A stretch of 64,000 nucleotides of DNA, from positions 620,001-684,000 of the forward strand of contig NZ_JADOBI010000001.1 of NCBI RefSeq assembly GCF_015644585.1. Reading direction: 5' to 3'. The stretch comes from Rahnella laticis (GTDB lineage: Bacteria > Pseudomonadota > Gammaproteobacteria > Enterobacterales > Enterobacteriaceae). The notes below the pieces were generated by a model that was given only the letters and a program-made list of their open reading frames with translations, was not told the DNA's origin and made no database searches. Shown one piece after another: positions 1 to 7,534 of this stretch. Position numbers and translations under genes: made by a program. Position 1 is the first letter of the stretch, and every line of letters begins with the position of its first letter.

Positions 1-971
1 ACAATCAGGCCGCTCTCTTCGGCCAGCGGAATGAACTGATACGGCGGGATCAGGCCCGACTGCGGATGCTGCCAGCGCATCAGCACTTCGCCGCCGGTAA
101 GCCGGTGATTTGTGCCGTCGACCACCGGTTGCAGGAACGGTACAAACTGCTTTTTCGCCAGCGCATCTTTCAGCGTGGAGATCGGGCTGCCCACGCGGCC
201 AAGCAGCATGTAGGTCATGAACGCGATAAAAATGCTGACCAGCGGGAACAACACCAGGCTGACGGTGGCGTAATCAAATACATAGCGCCACTGGTCACTG
301 TTACGGATCACCAGCCGCATGTTGTAAGGATAACGCGCCGACGCCAGCGCCATTCTTGTGCCATCCGGCCAGCCTTCGCCCTGATGAATTTTGCCCTTGC
401 TGTCCATCCACTGATCGCCGACCTGCAAAATCAGGTAAGCGTGCGTGCTGAGCAGTTCAAGAATGTTATGCAGGAAATAGCCATCCACGCCAATCAGTAT
501 GCCGTTGCCCTTGATATCGCGACGATAAGCAATCAGCGGATGACCCGGCGTGACGGGATTACCGCTCATGAGGAGTAAGGTTTCGCCTGCGTATTTGTCG
601 GTGGAAACGTAGTCGATCTTTTTACCAAACAGCGAGGTGCAGTAGATGGTATCGCCGCGATAAAGGTTAACGGTTCGCACGTTCGGAACTCGCGCGACTT
701 CCCAGCGTAAGGCCTGAATGACGTCCTGATCGCAGTCCTGGCCGACCAGGTGCTGGACGGAATCGGCAGCGGTTGAGGCGTTGTTGAGTGTCATGTCCAC
801 AAGGCGGACAGATTGCGCCAGACTGGCGGCGGTATCGCGGCGTAATCCTTGCGAGGTTTGCCAGGAAATAGCCAGTACACCCAGTGCAGCCACAATGAAA
901 AATGCCAGAACGGAAAGGCAGATCCGGATATACGGTCGGTTTAACCAGTTTAAGGCCAAAGGGAGTTCCAC
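1..971 (-). CDS. CSS-motif/EAL cyclic-di-GMP phosphodiesterase (3' end outside window)
   Basis: Inner-membrane c-di-GMP phosphodiesterase of the PdeC/YjcC type; the catalytic domain runs off the left edge. Translating the minus strand gives a membrane helix at about residues 20-37, a periplasmic CSS domain with Cys80 and Cys111 (segment YCTSLFG), a second helix at about 238-258, and the beginning of an EAL domain from about 270 with the ExLxR element as EVLMR at 295-299. In this family the two periplasmic cysteines form a redox-sensitive disulfide that controls activity. The motif here reads CTS rather than CSS. There is no ATG in the frame after the upstream stop, so GTG at 971 is my choice of start; no clear ribosome-binding site supports it. 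The metal-binding part of the EAL domain is not in the window, so activity cannot be judged. Confidence 0.85.
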   Translation of the reverse strand, partial: MELPLALNWLNRPYIRICLSVLAFFIVAALGVLAISWQTSQGLRRDTAASLAQSVRLVDMTLNNASTAADSVQHLVGQDCDQDVIQALRWEVARVPNVRTVNLYRGDTIYCTSLFGKKIDYVSTDKYAGETLLLMSGNPVTPGHPLIAYRRDIKGNGILIGVDGYFLHNILELLSTHAYLILQVGDQWMDSKGKIHQGEGWPDGTRMALASARYPYNMRLVIRNSDQWRYVFDYATVSLVLFPLVSIFIAFMTYMLLGRVGSPISTLKDALAKKQFVPFLQPVVDGTNHRLTGGEVLMRWQHPQSGLIPPYQFIPLAEESGLI

Positions 972-1083
972 CAGTGAGCGCCACAGAAAGAAGTTTCGTT
1001 AAGTTAATAATAACCTATAAAGACTCAATCCTCTGTGACACCACACTTTTAAGATATTTACCGTCCTGATAATTAACATGCAT

Positions 1084-1097
1084 TTGATGTAAATCAT
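1084..1097 (+). promoter_or_regulatory. FNR-like box upstream of aqpZ
   Basis: The sequence TTGAT-GTAA-ATCAT matches the FNR/Anr consensus TTGAT-N4-ATCAA with one mismatch. It sits in the 259-bp gap between the divergent phosphodiesterase and aqpZ, 134 bp before the aqpZ start and 113 bp before the phosphodiesterase start, so either gene could be the target. Pattern match only. Confidence 0.4.
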
Positions 1098-1230
1098 GAA
1101 TGCTTCACTGTTTCCAAAATTTAGTTTTTTTCCGAAACATCAAGAGTATTATCCCGCCGATCACCTTCTACTAGGTTATTTCGTGTGGGATAAGGTGAAT
1201 TTATCAGATTATTCTAACAGGGATCTTGTT

Positions 1231-1926
1231 ATGTTCAGGAAATTATCTGCCGAGTTTATCGGCACATTTGTTTTGGTATTTGGTGGGTGTGGTAGCGCGA
1301 TTTTTGCGGCGGGCTTCCCCGGCCTGGGGATTGGCTTTGCAGGCGTGGCGCTGGCTTTCGGTCTGACCGTTCTGACCATGGCGTTCGCCGTCGGCCATAT
1401 TTCCGGCGGCCATTTTAACCCGGCGGTCACGCTCGGATTATTCGCAGGCGGACGCGTTCCGGGCCGCGACGTTGTGCCTTACATCATCGCGCAGGTGATT
1501 GGCGGGATTGCGGCAGCGGCGGTGTTGTACGTTATCGCCAGCGGTCATGCTGGTTTTGACGCAACGACCAGCGGTTTTGCTTCCAACGGTTACGGCGAGC
1601 ACTCACCGGGCGGCTACAGCCTCGCGGCAGCGATGGTGGCGGAAGGCGTTCTGACGGCTATCTTCCTGATCGTTATCCACGGCGCAACCGACAAACGCGC
1701 ACCGGCGGGTTTTGCTCCGATCGCGATTGGTCTGGCGCTGACGCTCATTCACCTGATCAGCATTCCTGTCACTAATACCTCTGTTAACCCGGCGCGCAGT
1801 ACCGCGGTGGCGATTTTCCAGGGAACCTGGGCGTTAGATCAGCTGTGGATGTTCTGGCTGATGCCTGTTGTCGGCGGCGTGATCGGCGGCCTGATTTACC
1901 GCTGTGTTCTGGCCTCTAAAGACTAA
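1231..1926 (+). CDS. aqpZ: aquaporin Z
   Basis: Water channel of the inner membrane. The 231-residue product has the length of E. coli AqpZ and contains both pore-forming NPA motifs ([11 protein letters not shown] in the first half, NTSVNPARS in the second), six hydrophobic segments, and the family's N-terminal [13 protein letters not shown]. The frame is open for another 135 bases upstream, but ATG 1231 matches the family start and follows an AGGGA-like ribosome-binding site. The gene stands alone: the phosphodiesterase diverges from it and a hairpin separates it from the hydrolase downstream. An FNR-like box lies upstream. Confident from motifs and length. Confidence 0.96.
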   Translation: MFRKLSAEFIGTFVLVFGGCGSAIFAAGFPGLGIGFAGVALAFGLTVLTMAFAVGHISGGHFNPAVTLGLFAGGRVPGRDVVPYIIAQVIGGIAAAAVLYVIASGHAGFDATTSGFASNGYGEHSPGGYSLAAAMVAEGVLTAIFLIVIHGATDKRAPAGFAPIAIGLALTLIHLISIPVTNTSVNPARSTAVAIFQGTWALDQLWMFWLMPVVGGVIGGLIYRCVLASKD

Positions 1927-1964
1927 AACCAGTTCGTGCTGTTTCGGTTTTATCGGGTTTTACT

Positions 1965-2002
1965 GGCGGCTTAAAGTTTATAGCATAAGACTTTAAGCCG
2001 CC
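1965..2002 (+). terminator. hairpin between aqpZ and the hydrolase gene
   Basis: Perfect 12-bp inverted repeat GGCGGCTTAAAG / CTTTAAGCCGCC (1965-1976 and 1991-2002), extendable inward through the AT-rich loop. It has no T-run on either side, so it is an atypical terminator, or an RNA-stabilising or attenuating structure. Confidence 0.5.
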
Positions 2003-2031
2003 TGTCCGATAAACGACAATAGGACTGAACG

Positions 2032-3045
2032 ATGTTTCCCCGTTTGAAATTGCTTTTTTGCGCTGCTGCTTTATCCCTTTGTGTCACCGCGCCCGCTTTT
2101 GCTGCCGATGCGCCTTCCTACGGTCCGCAATTACAGGGTTTTGATTACCCTTATCCGATCAAACAATATTCCTTTACCTCGCAGGGTGCGCCGCTGCAAA
2201 TGGGGTATCTCGACGTCGCGCCGACCGGGCATAAAAATGGCCAGACGGTGGTGCTGATGCACGGCAAGAATTTCTGCGCCGCGACCTGGGGCGATACCAT
2301 CCGCGCGCTGGCGGTGAAAGGTTACCGCGTGATTGCGCCCGATCAGATTGGTTTTTGTTCCTCCACCAAGCCGGGGCATTATCAGTACAGTTTCCAGCAA
2401 CTGGCGAACAATACGCATGACCTGCTGAAAAGCCTCAATATTAAGAAAGCGGTGATTGTCGGGCATTCCACCGGCGGGATGCTGGCGACCCGATACAGCC
2501 TGATGTTTGCGCCGGAAGTGTCAAAACTGGTGCTGGTCAATCCGATCGGGCTGGAAGACTGGAAAGCCAAAGGCGTGCCTTACCGCACGGTCGATCAGTG
2601 GTATGACCGCGAGCTGAAAACCTCGGCGGACAGTATTAAGCAGTACGAGCTGAAAACCTATTACGTGAATAAATGGAAACCGGAATATGACCGCTGGGTT
2701 GATATGCTGGCGGGGCTGAATAACGGGCCGGGGCATAAACTGGTGGCGTGGAACTCGGCGCTGATTTACGACATGATTTTCACGCAGCCGGTGTTTTACG
2801 AATTTAAAAATATCCGCGTTCCGACAACCTTAATGATCGGGACGTCCGATACCACGGCGATTGGCAGTGATATCGCGCCGCCTGCGGTGAAAGCGAAAAT
2901 CGGCAATTACAAAGTGCTGGGTAAACAGGCTGCGAAGCTGATCCCACACGCGAAGCTGATTGAGTTTGCCGGATTAGGGCACGCGCCGCAGATGGAAGAA
3001 CCGGAGAAATTCAACGCGGCGTTGCTGAAAACGCTGGCGCGCTGA
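2032..3045 (+). CDS. secreted alpha/beta-hydrolase
   Basis: Alpha/beta-hydrolase fold enzyme, exported to the periplasm or beyond. Residues 1-24 are a classical signal peptide ending in APAFA. The nucleophile elbow is GHSTGGM (about residues 145-151), the oxyanion-side segment VVLMHGKNF lies near residue 75, and the C-terminal catalytic His is in the GLGHAPQMEEP segment. The Asp of the triad is probably in the GTSDTTAIG stretch. The 337-residue length is normal for epoxide-hydrolase/haloalkane-like members. The substrate cannot be told from sequence; related enterobacterial proteins are annotated only as alpha/beta hydrolases. It has its own terminator and no obvious partner gene. Confidence 0.88.
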   Translation: MFPRLKLLFCAAALSLCVTAPAFAADAPSYGPQLQGFDYPYPIKQYSFTSQGAPLQMGYLDVAPTGHKNGQTVVLMHGKNFCAATWGDTIRALAVKGYRVIAPDQIGFCSSTKPGHYQYSFQQLANNTHDLLKSLNIKKAVIVGHSTGGMLATRYSLMFAPEVSKLVLVNPIGLEDWKAKGVPYRTVDQWYDRELKTSADSIKQYELKTYYVNKWKPEYDRWVDMLAGLNNGPGHKLVAWNSALIYDMIFTQPVFYEFKNIRVPTTLMIGTSDTTAIGSDIAPPAVKAKIGNYKVLGKQAAKLIPHAKLIEFAGLGHAPQMEEPEKFNAALLKTLAR

Positions 3046-3067
3046 TTTAAAGAAACTCAGCAGAAAG

Positions 3068-3105
3068 AAAAGCCGCAGTGCATGACGCGCTGCGGCTTTT
3101 TTATT
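3068..3105 (+). terminator. rho-independent terminator after the hydrolase gene
   Basis: An 11-bp stem AAAAGCCGCAG / CTGCGGCTTTT (3068-3078 with 3090-3100) followed by further Ts. It lies 22 bp after the hydrolase stop and 16 bp before the convergent padC gene ends. Confidence 0.9.
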
Positions 3106-3121
3106 GCGCTAATAGCATGAA

Positions 3122-3628
3122 TTAACGCAGATTATCCGGGAAGTTAGCCGGTAATTCACTGGCGGCGCAGTCGATGACGGTATCGTTATCGGCACCACAG
3201 TCACGTACAAAAGTGATGGTGGCGAATTCGTCGATCACTTCGGTCGGATACGCCGGGCCAGCGTCGCGGTAAGAATTCATCAGCGGAATATGGTCGTTCT
3301 GGAAGCAGACGGTTTTTTCCGGATTGTTCATGATCCAGCGCGGGAAGAAGATGGTGCCGTGGAACACGTTGTCGGCCAGATTCACAATCAGGCTGACGTC
3401 GGTGCCGGTCGGTTCAGTCCAGGAAATTTTGTAGACGTCGGACGCCACACGGACGATATAAGTGCGCTGGTCTTTCACCCAGCGATTACCCACCAGGCCG
3501 CTATGAATACGGTAGTCCAGCGTTTCGGCGTTTTTCACATAAATTTCGTAATTCCAGCCGTTGTCGTAAGTGTAAACAACGTGTTTGCCCACAAAACCGC
3601 TCAGGTCATGTTTATCGAAGCTGCTCAT
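3122..3628 (-). CDS. padC: phenolic acid decarboxylase
   Basis: Cytoplasmic, cofactor-free decarboxylase that converts hydroxycinnamic acids such as p-coumaric and ferulic acid to vinylphenols, a detoxification step typical of plant-associated bacteria. The 168-residue product carries the family's hallmark segments: VYTYDNGWNYE near residue 20 (catalytic tyrosines), DYRIHSGLVGNRWV near 40 (the conserved Arg), ISWTEPTGTDV near 70 (catalytic Glu), and HGTIFFPRW. The start has an AGGAG ribosome-binding site. The gene diverges from a LysR-type regulator at 3789, the usual enterobacterial arrangement for phenolic-acid-induced expression. It ends tail-to-tail with the hydrolase gene. Confidence 0.93.
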   Translation of the reverse strand: MSSFDKHDLSGFVGKHVVYTYDNGWNYEIYVKNAETLDYRIHSGLVGNRWVKDQRTYIVRVASDVYKISWTEPTGTDVSLIVNLADNVFHGTIFFPRWIMNNPEKTVCFQNDHIPLMNSYRDAGPAYPTEVIDEFATITFVRDCGADNDTVIDCAASELPANFPDNLR

Positions 3629-3715
3629 TGTAATTCTCCTTAACTCAGTGTTGGGATGAAACGTTTCGTTTCGTTGAGAAGAAGATTACACTTCATAAAT
3701 CAGATATAAAAACGC

Positions 3716-3734
3716 TGATTTCCGATATAAATCA
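3716..3734. promoter_or_regulatory. LysR-type operator candidate between padC and its regulator
   Basis: Dyad TGATTT-N7-AAATCA in the 160-bp divergent gap, fitting the T-N11-A pattern of LysR operators. A related half, ATAAATCAGATATAAA, lies just upstream. Inferred from pattern and position. Confidence 0.45.
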
Positions 3735-3788
3735 TCTGAAAATCAGAACGGTTATGCGCTGAAAAACGCATTGGACAAGGAGAACTCT

Positions 3789-4685
3789 ATGGCACTTCCG
3801 CGTACGACGCTTGAACAATGGGTGGTTTTACAAACGGTTATCGAGCAGGGCAGTTATGCTCAGGCGGCGCAGGTGCTTAACCGCAGCCAGTCATCGGTCA
3901 GTTACGCACTGAGTGGTTTACAGGAACGCCTCGGGCTGTCGCTGCTGGAAATCCACGGACGTAAGGCGGTGCTCACCGAACAGGGGCGTGCGTTGCTGGT
4001 TCAGGCCAGCCCGCTGATCACCGCGTTTTTGCAACTGGAGCATCGCGCCGCCGGTTTGAAAGACGGCGTACGCACGGAGCTTAGCCTGGTGGTGGACAGC
4101 GTATTCCCGAAAAATCGTCTGTTCCGCGCCCTGAAAGCGTTTCAACAGCAGTTCCCTGATACGCGGGTTCATCTGACGGAGATCCTGCGCGGGGAAAGCA
4201 TTGAACAGCTTAACGAGCGGTCGGCGGATTTGTACATCACCACGCTGGCGCCGGAGAATGCAATCCACGGGCGCTTTTTACTGGATGTCGATTTTGTGCC
4301 GGTAGCGAAAAGCGATCATGCGTTGCTGCAACTTCCCGTTCCGCTGACGGCGCAGGATCTGGCGCGTTTCCCGCTGATCAGCGTCGCGGACCGGCATATG
4401 CCGCGCACTGACAATCACTCTTCCGGGACGATTGCGAACTGGACATTTACCACCGTTGGCGCAGCGATGGAGGCGATTGCGGTGGGCGTCGGATACGGCT
4501 GGCTGCCGCTGGAAAGTGTGCAAAGTGCGCTGGATAGCGGGCAACTGAGTCGTCTGGCGTTATCGGCCAGAACGGTGCGGCAAACGGCGTTGTATATGGT
4601 GCAGGATAATGAATCGGAGCGGTTTGATCAGACCGTCAGCGCGCTGGCAAAAAGCATTGTGGCGGAATGTGGTTTGCTGCCCTGA
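3789..4685 (+). CDS. LysR-family transcriptional regulator (probable padC activator)
   Basis: LysR-type regulator of 298 residues. The N-terminal winged helix-turn-helix (about residues 5-65) contains the typical SYAQAAQVLNRSQSSVSYAL core, followed by an effector-binding domain. The frame extends to a TTG at 3771, but ATG 3789 is preceded at six bases by AAGGAG and is the better start. It is transcribed divergently from padC, so I infer that it senses hydroxycinnamic acids and controls padC; this is context, not proof. The last codons form one arm of an 11-bp hairpin. Confidence 0.88.
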   Translation: MALPRTTLEQWVVLQTVIEQGSYAQAAQVLNRSQSSVSYALSGLQERLGLSLLEIHGRKAVLTEQGRALLVQASPLITAFLQLEHRAAGLKDGVRTELSLVVDSVFPKNRLFRALKAFQQQFPDTRVHLTEILRGESIEQLNERSADLYITTLAPENAIHGRFLLDVDFVPVAKSDHALLQLPVPLTAQDLARFPLISVADRHMPRTDNHSSGTIANWTFTTVGAAMEAIAVGVGYGWLPLESVQSALDSGQLSRLALSARTVRQTALYMVQDNESERFDQTVSALAKSIVAECGLLP

Positions 4686-4700
4686 AGCAGGCAGCAAACC
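4671..4700. terminator. hairpin at the convergent lysR/eptA ends
   Basis: Perfect 11-bp inverted repeat GGTTTGCTGCC / GGCAGCAAACC overlapping the regulator's stop codon, 18 bp from the end of eptA. No T-run follows. It probably serves as a bidirectional end structure. Confidence 0.45.
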
Positions 4701-4718
4701 CTCAGGTTAAAGCGAGAT

Positions 4719-6353
4719 TCAGGCGCGCGGGGCTTTACAGGCTGCAAGAATATCCAGCTGCGGGTCACGTTCCGTGGTTTGCACGTTCATGACGCTGAGC
4801 ACGGTGTGGAACAGATTATCCTGCGACACATCGTCTTTTGCCGCACTGGCTTTCAGGCATTGCAGGTCAATGCCCTGCGCTTTGGTGTAGCCGTCAGACA
4901 GCCAGAACAGCATCGGAACGTGCGTCTGCTGGGCGGGTGCCACGCTGTACGGCGTACCGTGCAGATACAGGCCGTTTTCACCCAGCGATTCGCCGTGATC
5001 GGAAAGATAAATCACCGCCACGTTGTACTTATCCTGATACTGCTTCGCCTTTTCAATCACCTGAGACACCAGATAATCGGTGTAGAGCAGGGTGTTATCG
5101 TAGGTATTTACCAGCTGTTCCTGCGAACAGTTTTCGATATCGCTGCGCTCGCAATCGGGCATGAATTTGCGGAATTCCGGCGGATAGCGTTTGTAATACG
5201 TCGGGCCATGGCTGCCAATCAGGTGCAGCGCAATCAGCGTATTTTTACCGTCCGGGCGGATGTCGTCGTCGATATCCTGCATCAGCGCCATGTCGTAACA
5301 GGTATCGCCATCGCAATATTTTCCGTCTTTTTTGGTGTCGATAATGACGTTCGGCACGCGGTCACACACGCCTTTACAGCCTTCGTCGTTATCTTTCCAG
5401 AACACGGAGACGCCGGATTTATGCAGAATATCCAGCAACCCTTCGCTGTTACGCGCACGGTTGGCGTCGTAGTTGGTGCGTTTCATATTCGAAAACATGC
5501 ACGGAACGGAAATCGCCGTCGCCGTCCCGCAGGACGTCATTTTATTGAAATACACCACATCCGGGATGGCCTGCGTGTACTGATTGGTCGGTTTGGCATA
5601 ACCGTTCGACGACTGATTTTGCGCACGCGCAGTTTCACCCACGACCAGGAAGACCAGATTGGGTTTCTGCCCCGGCTGCTGCACCAGTTTTGCGTCGTTG
5701 CCCAGCGTCTGGAACGGCACTTTTGGCGTGAAATAACGGTGATTCATGTACTGGAATGCGCTGTACAGGTAATTCGTCGGCACGATTTCCAGATTCAGCG
5801 TGCGGTTGTTACGGCCCACGGAGGCGTAATCTTTGTAGAACACACCGGCAATGGACGTGACCACCAGCAGGGAAATCACCATCGATACCAGACGCACGCC
5901 CAGACGGCGCAGCACGGTTTTTTCATAGGTGACGGGGGTTAAAAATAACAGGATCGCGGGTAGGATGCCGGTGAAGACAAACCACAGCACCACTTTCAAA
6001 TTCAGGTAAGACGTCGCTTCGGCAGACTGGGTATCCAGAATGTTTTCGATCATGCCGCGGTCAAACACCACCTGATAGGTCATCATCGCAAAACTGGCCA
6101 GCGCACTGACCGGCAGCACAATGATAAAGAAAGGCTTAAGCAGCGGACGGAAAGTGAACGGCGTGAACACAAAGTTCAGCGCGGCAAAAAGCACCACCGG
6201 AATGGTCAGTGCGAACAAAAGATTGTAGGCAGGTAACGCATGAAGAATGCGATAAAAGTGCAACAAAATCGGCAAGTTAACGACAAAAGTAAAATACAGT
6301 GTCAACAGTAAAGTCAGCTTGAAATAGCTGATCTTCGGCAATAAATAGCGCAA
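4719..6353 (-). CDS. eptA: phosphoethanolamine transferase (EptA family)
   Basis: Inner-membrane enzyme with a periplasmic catalytic domain that transfers phosphoethanolamine from phosphatidylethanolamine to lipid A, lowering the negative charge and giving polymyxin resistance. Five hydrophobic segments lie in roughly the first 180 residues. The sulfatase-like domain follows, with VVGETARAQ (zinc-binding Glu near residue 240), SCGTATAISVPCMFS (nucleophilic Thr near 279) and YLSDHGESLGE (metal-binding Asp/His). ATG at 6443 would give 574 residues. I prefer TTG at 6353, six bases after a GGGAG site, which gives 544 residues like E. coli EptA (547) and leaves a PmrA-type box upstream. A divergent lpxA-like gene follows beyond the promoter region. 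Confidence 0.92.
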   Translation of the reverse strand: MRYLLPKISYFKLTLLLTLYFTFVVNLPILLHFYRILHALPAYNLLFALTIPVVLFAALNFVFTPFTFRPLLKPFFIIVLPVSALASFAMMTYQVVFDRGMIENILDTQSAEATSYLNLKVVLWFVFTGILPAILLFLTPVTYEKTVLRRLGVRLVSMVISLLVVTSIAGVFYKDYASVGRNNRTLNLEIVPTNYLYSAFQYMNHRYFTPKVPFQTLGNDAKLVQQPGQKPNLVFLVVGETARAQNQSSNGYAKPTNQYTQAIPDVVYFNKMTSCGTATAISVPCMFSNMKRTNYDANRARNSEGLLDILHKSGVSVFWKDNDEGCKGVCDRVPNVIIDTKKDGKYCDGDTCYDMALMQDIDDDIRPDGKNTLIALHLIGSHGPTYYKRYPPEFRKFMPDCERSDIENCSQEQLVNTYDNTLLYTDYLVSQVIEKAKQYQDKYNVAVIYLSDHGESLGENGLYLHGTPYSVAPAQQTHVPMLFWLSDGYTKAQGIDLQCLKASAAKDDVSQDNLFHTVLSVMNVQTTERDPQLDILAACKAPRA

Positions 6354-6727
6354 TGAAAACTCCCAACATGCTGAGGTCGCGGGCGTTAATGTGATGGAAA
6401 CATAACGTGCAGAAATGATTTGCCGCGAATCATATAACTGCAAGCTTAAGAAAGCCTTAATGCTGCTGTAACAAAATACTGATCCTTTCCTTACCGTTTA
6501 CATTTATAGAAAAGGTTCAGAAAATAAATAAAATATAACAGGCTGGGTTAGCGGCCTGAAACCCTTATGCTGTGCGGCATGGCGAAGTGTGTGGTGAAAA
6601 AATAACCGCTTCGTTTAAACCTTTCTGGGCGCGTTTCCTCCGCTCATTTTGACCTTCCCTCCCTGATTAATCCCGACAGGCTTAATTCACTACTGGTAGC
6701 GCCTCAGCTATCAGAAGGATGTACGCG
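6354..6727. other. divergent promoter region eptA / lpxA-like gene
   Basis: 374 bp without a convincing gene. It holds the PmrA-type box at 6445-6461, A+T-rich promoter-like DNA around 6480-6540, and an AGAAGG ribosome-binding site at 6713-6718 serving TTG 6728. TTAAT elements near 6667 and 6681 have the wrong spacing for a second PmrA box. Confidence 0.6.
6445..6461 (-). promoter_or_regulatory. PmrA (BasR) box upstream of eptA
   Basis: CTTAAG-AAAGC-CTTAAT: two PmrA half-sites (YTTAAK) with the required 5-bp spacer, 92 bp upstream of the TTG start proposed for eptA and 267 bp upstream of the lpxA-like gene. PmrA activates eptA in enterobacteria on low Mg2+, Fe3+ or polymyxin. If translation began at ATG 6443 the box would abut the start codon, which argues for the downstream start. 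Confidence 0.65.
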
Positions 6728-7516
6728 TTGATTTCATCTTCGGCCGCCATTGCGGCCAGCAGTATCATTGAACCCGGTGTCGTTATCGGCCCGCAGGTGG
6801 TTATCGGGCCTTTCTGCTTTATTTCCGCCGGTGTTCACATCGGTGAAGGGACGCAAATTGCCTCCCACGTCGTGATTAACGGCAACACCCGCATCGGGCG
6901 TAACAACATGATAGGAACGGAATCTTCAATCGGGGAAGTCAGTCAGGATCTGAAATATGCCGGGGAAGCCGCCGGGCTGGAAATCGGCGACGACAACCGG
7001 ATTGGCCGCCACGCAACAATTCACCGTGGCACCGCGCAGGGCGGCGGTTTCACGCGGATTGGCCACCGGAATATTTTCGACGGCGGCGTGCATATCGGAC
7101 ATGACTGCCAGGTGGGGAACGACACGTTTATCGGCGAAAACAGCGGGCTGGCAGGGCATGTTACGTTGGGTGACGAAGCGCGGATCGACGCCATGTGCGC
7201 CGTGCATCAGTTCTGTATTGTGGGGGCGGGCGCACGGCTTTTGCAAAGTACCTGCGTGGTGCAGGATGTGCCGCCTTACGTACTGGCCGATGGCAACCGC
7301 GCCGTGCCGCAAGGCATTCATGAACAGGCGGCAGCCTTTATCGGCAGCGATGTGATGCAGCAGAAGGTGATCAGGCATTTGTACGATTTGCTGTATCACC
7401 AGCAGGCGGCGGTCGACGCGGTGAAGCAGGAGATTGAACGGCTCAGTCAGGAATATCCTTTACTGCGCCATTTCAATGAATTTTTCACCCGTTCAGCGCG
7501 CGGTATTATTCGCTGA
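6728..7516 (+). CDS. second LpxA-like acyl-ACP:UDP-GlcNAc acyltransferase
   Basis: Left-handed beta-helix acyltransferase related to LpxA, which adds the first 3-hydroxyacyl chain in lipid A synthesis. With TTG 6728 as start (nine bases after AGAAGG) the protein has 262 residues, exactly the E. coli LpxA length, and aligns from its MIDKSA start without offset. ATG 6719 directly touches the Shine-Dalgarno sequence and is less likely. All key histidines are kept: His122, His125 (catalytic, HIGHDC), His144 and His160. Residue 173, the hydrocarbon-ruler Gly in E. coli, is Gln here (ARLLQSTC). The gene is not in the usual lpxD-fabZ-lpxA-lpxB operon but next to eptA, so I read it as an extra paralogue that could place a different, probably shorter, acyl chain. 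Confidence 0.85.
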   Translation: MISSSAAIAASSIIEPGVVIGPQVVIGPFCFISAGVHIGEGTQIASHVVINGNTRIGRNNMIGTESSIGEVSQDLKYAGEAAGLEIGDDNRIGRHATIHRGTAQGGGFTRIGHRNIFDGGVHIGHDCQVGNDTFIGENSGLAGHVTLGDEARIDAMCAVHQFCIVGAGARLLQSTCVVQDVPPYVLADGNRAVPQGIHEQAAAFIGSDVMQQKVIRHLYDLLYHQQAAVDAVKQEIERLSQEYPLLRHFNEFFTRSARGIIR

Positions 7517-7526
7517 ACGGGTGAAA
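7483..7526. terminator. long hairpin across the convergent lpxA-like/DUF2891 ends
   Basis: Perfect 16-bp inverted repeat TTTCACCCGTTCAGCG / CGCTGAACGGGTGAAA with a 12-base loop, overlapping the last codons and stop of the lpxA-like gene and ending 9 bp from the DUF2891 stop. No T-run on either strand. Probably a bidirectional 3'-end structure. Confidence 0.55.
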
Positions 7527-7534
7527 TGAAGGCG

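Noticed and set aside
66-578. Plus-strand frame of 170 codons at the left edge
   Set aside because: It is antisense to the CSS/EAL phosphodiesterase, whose minus-strand translation shows clear family motifs.
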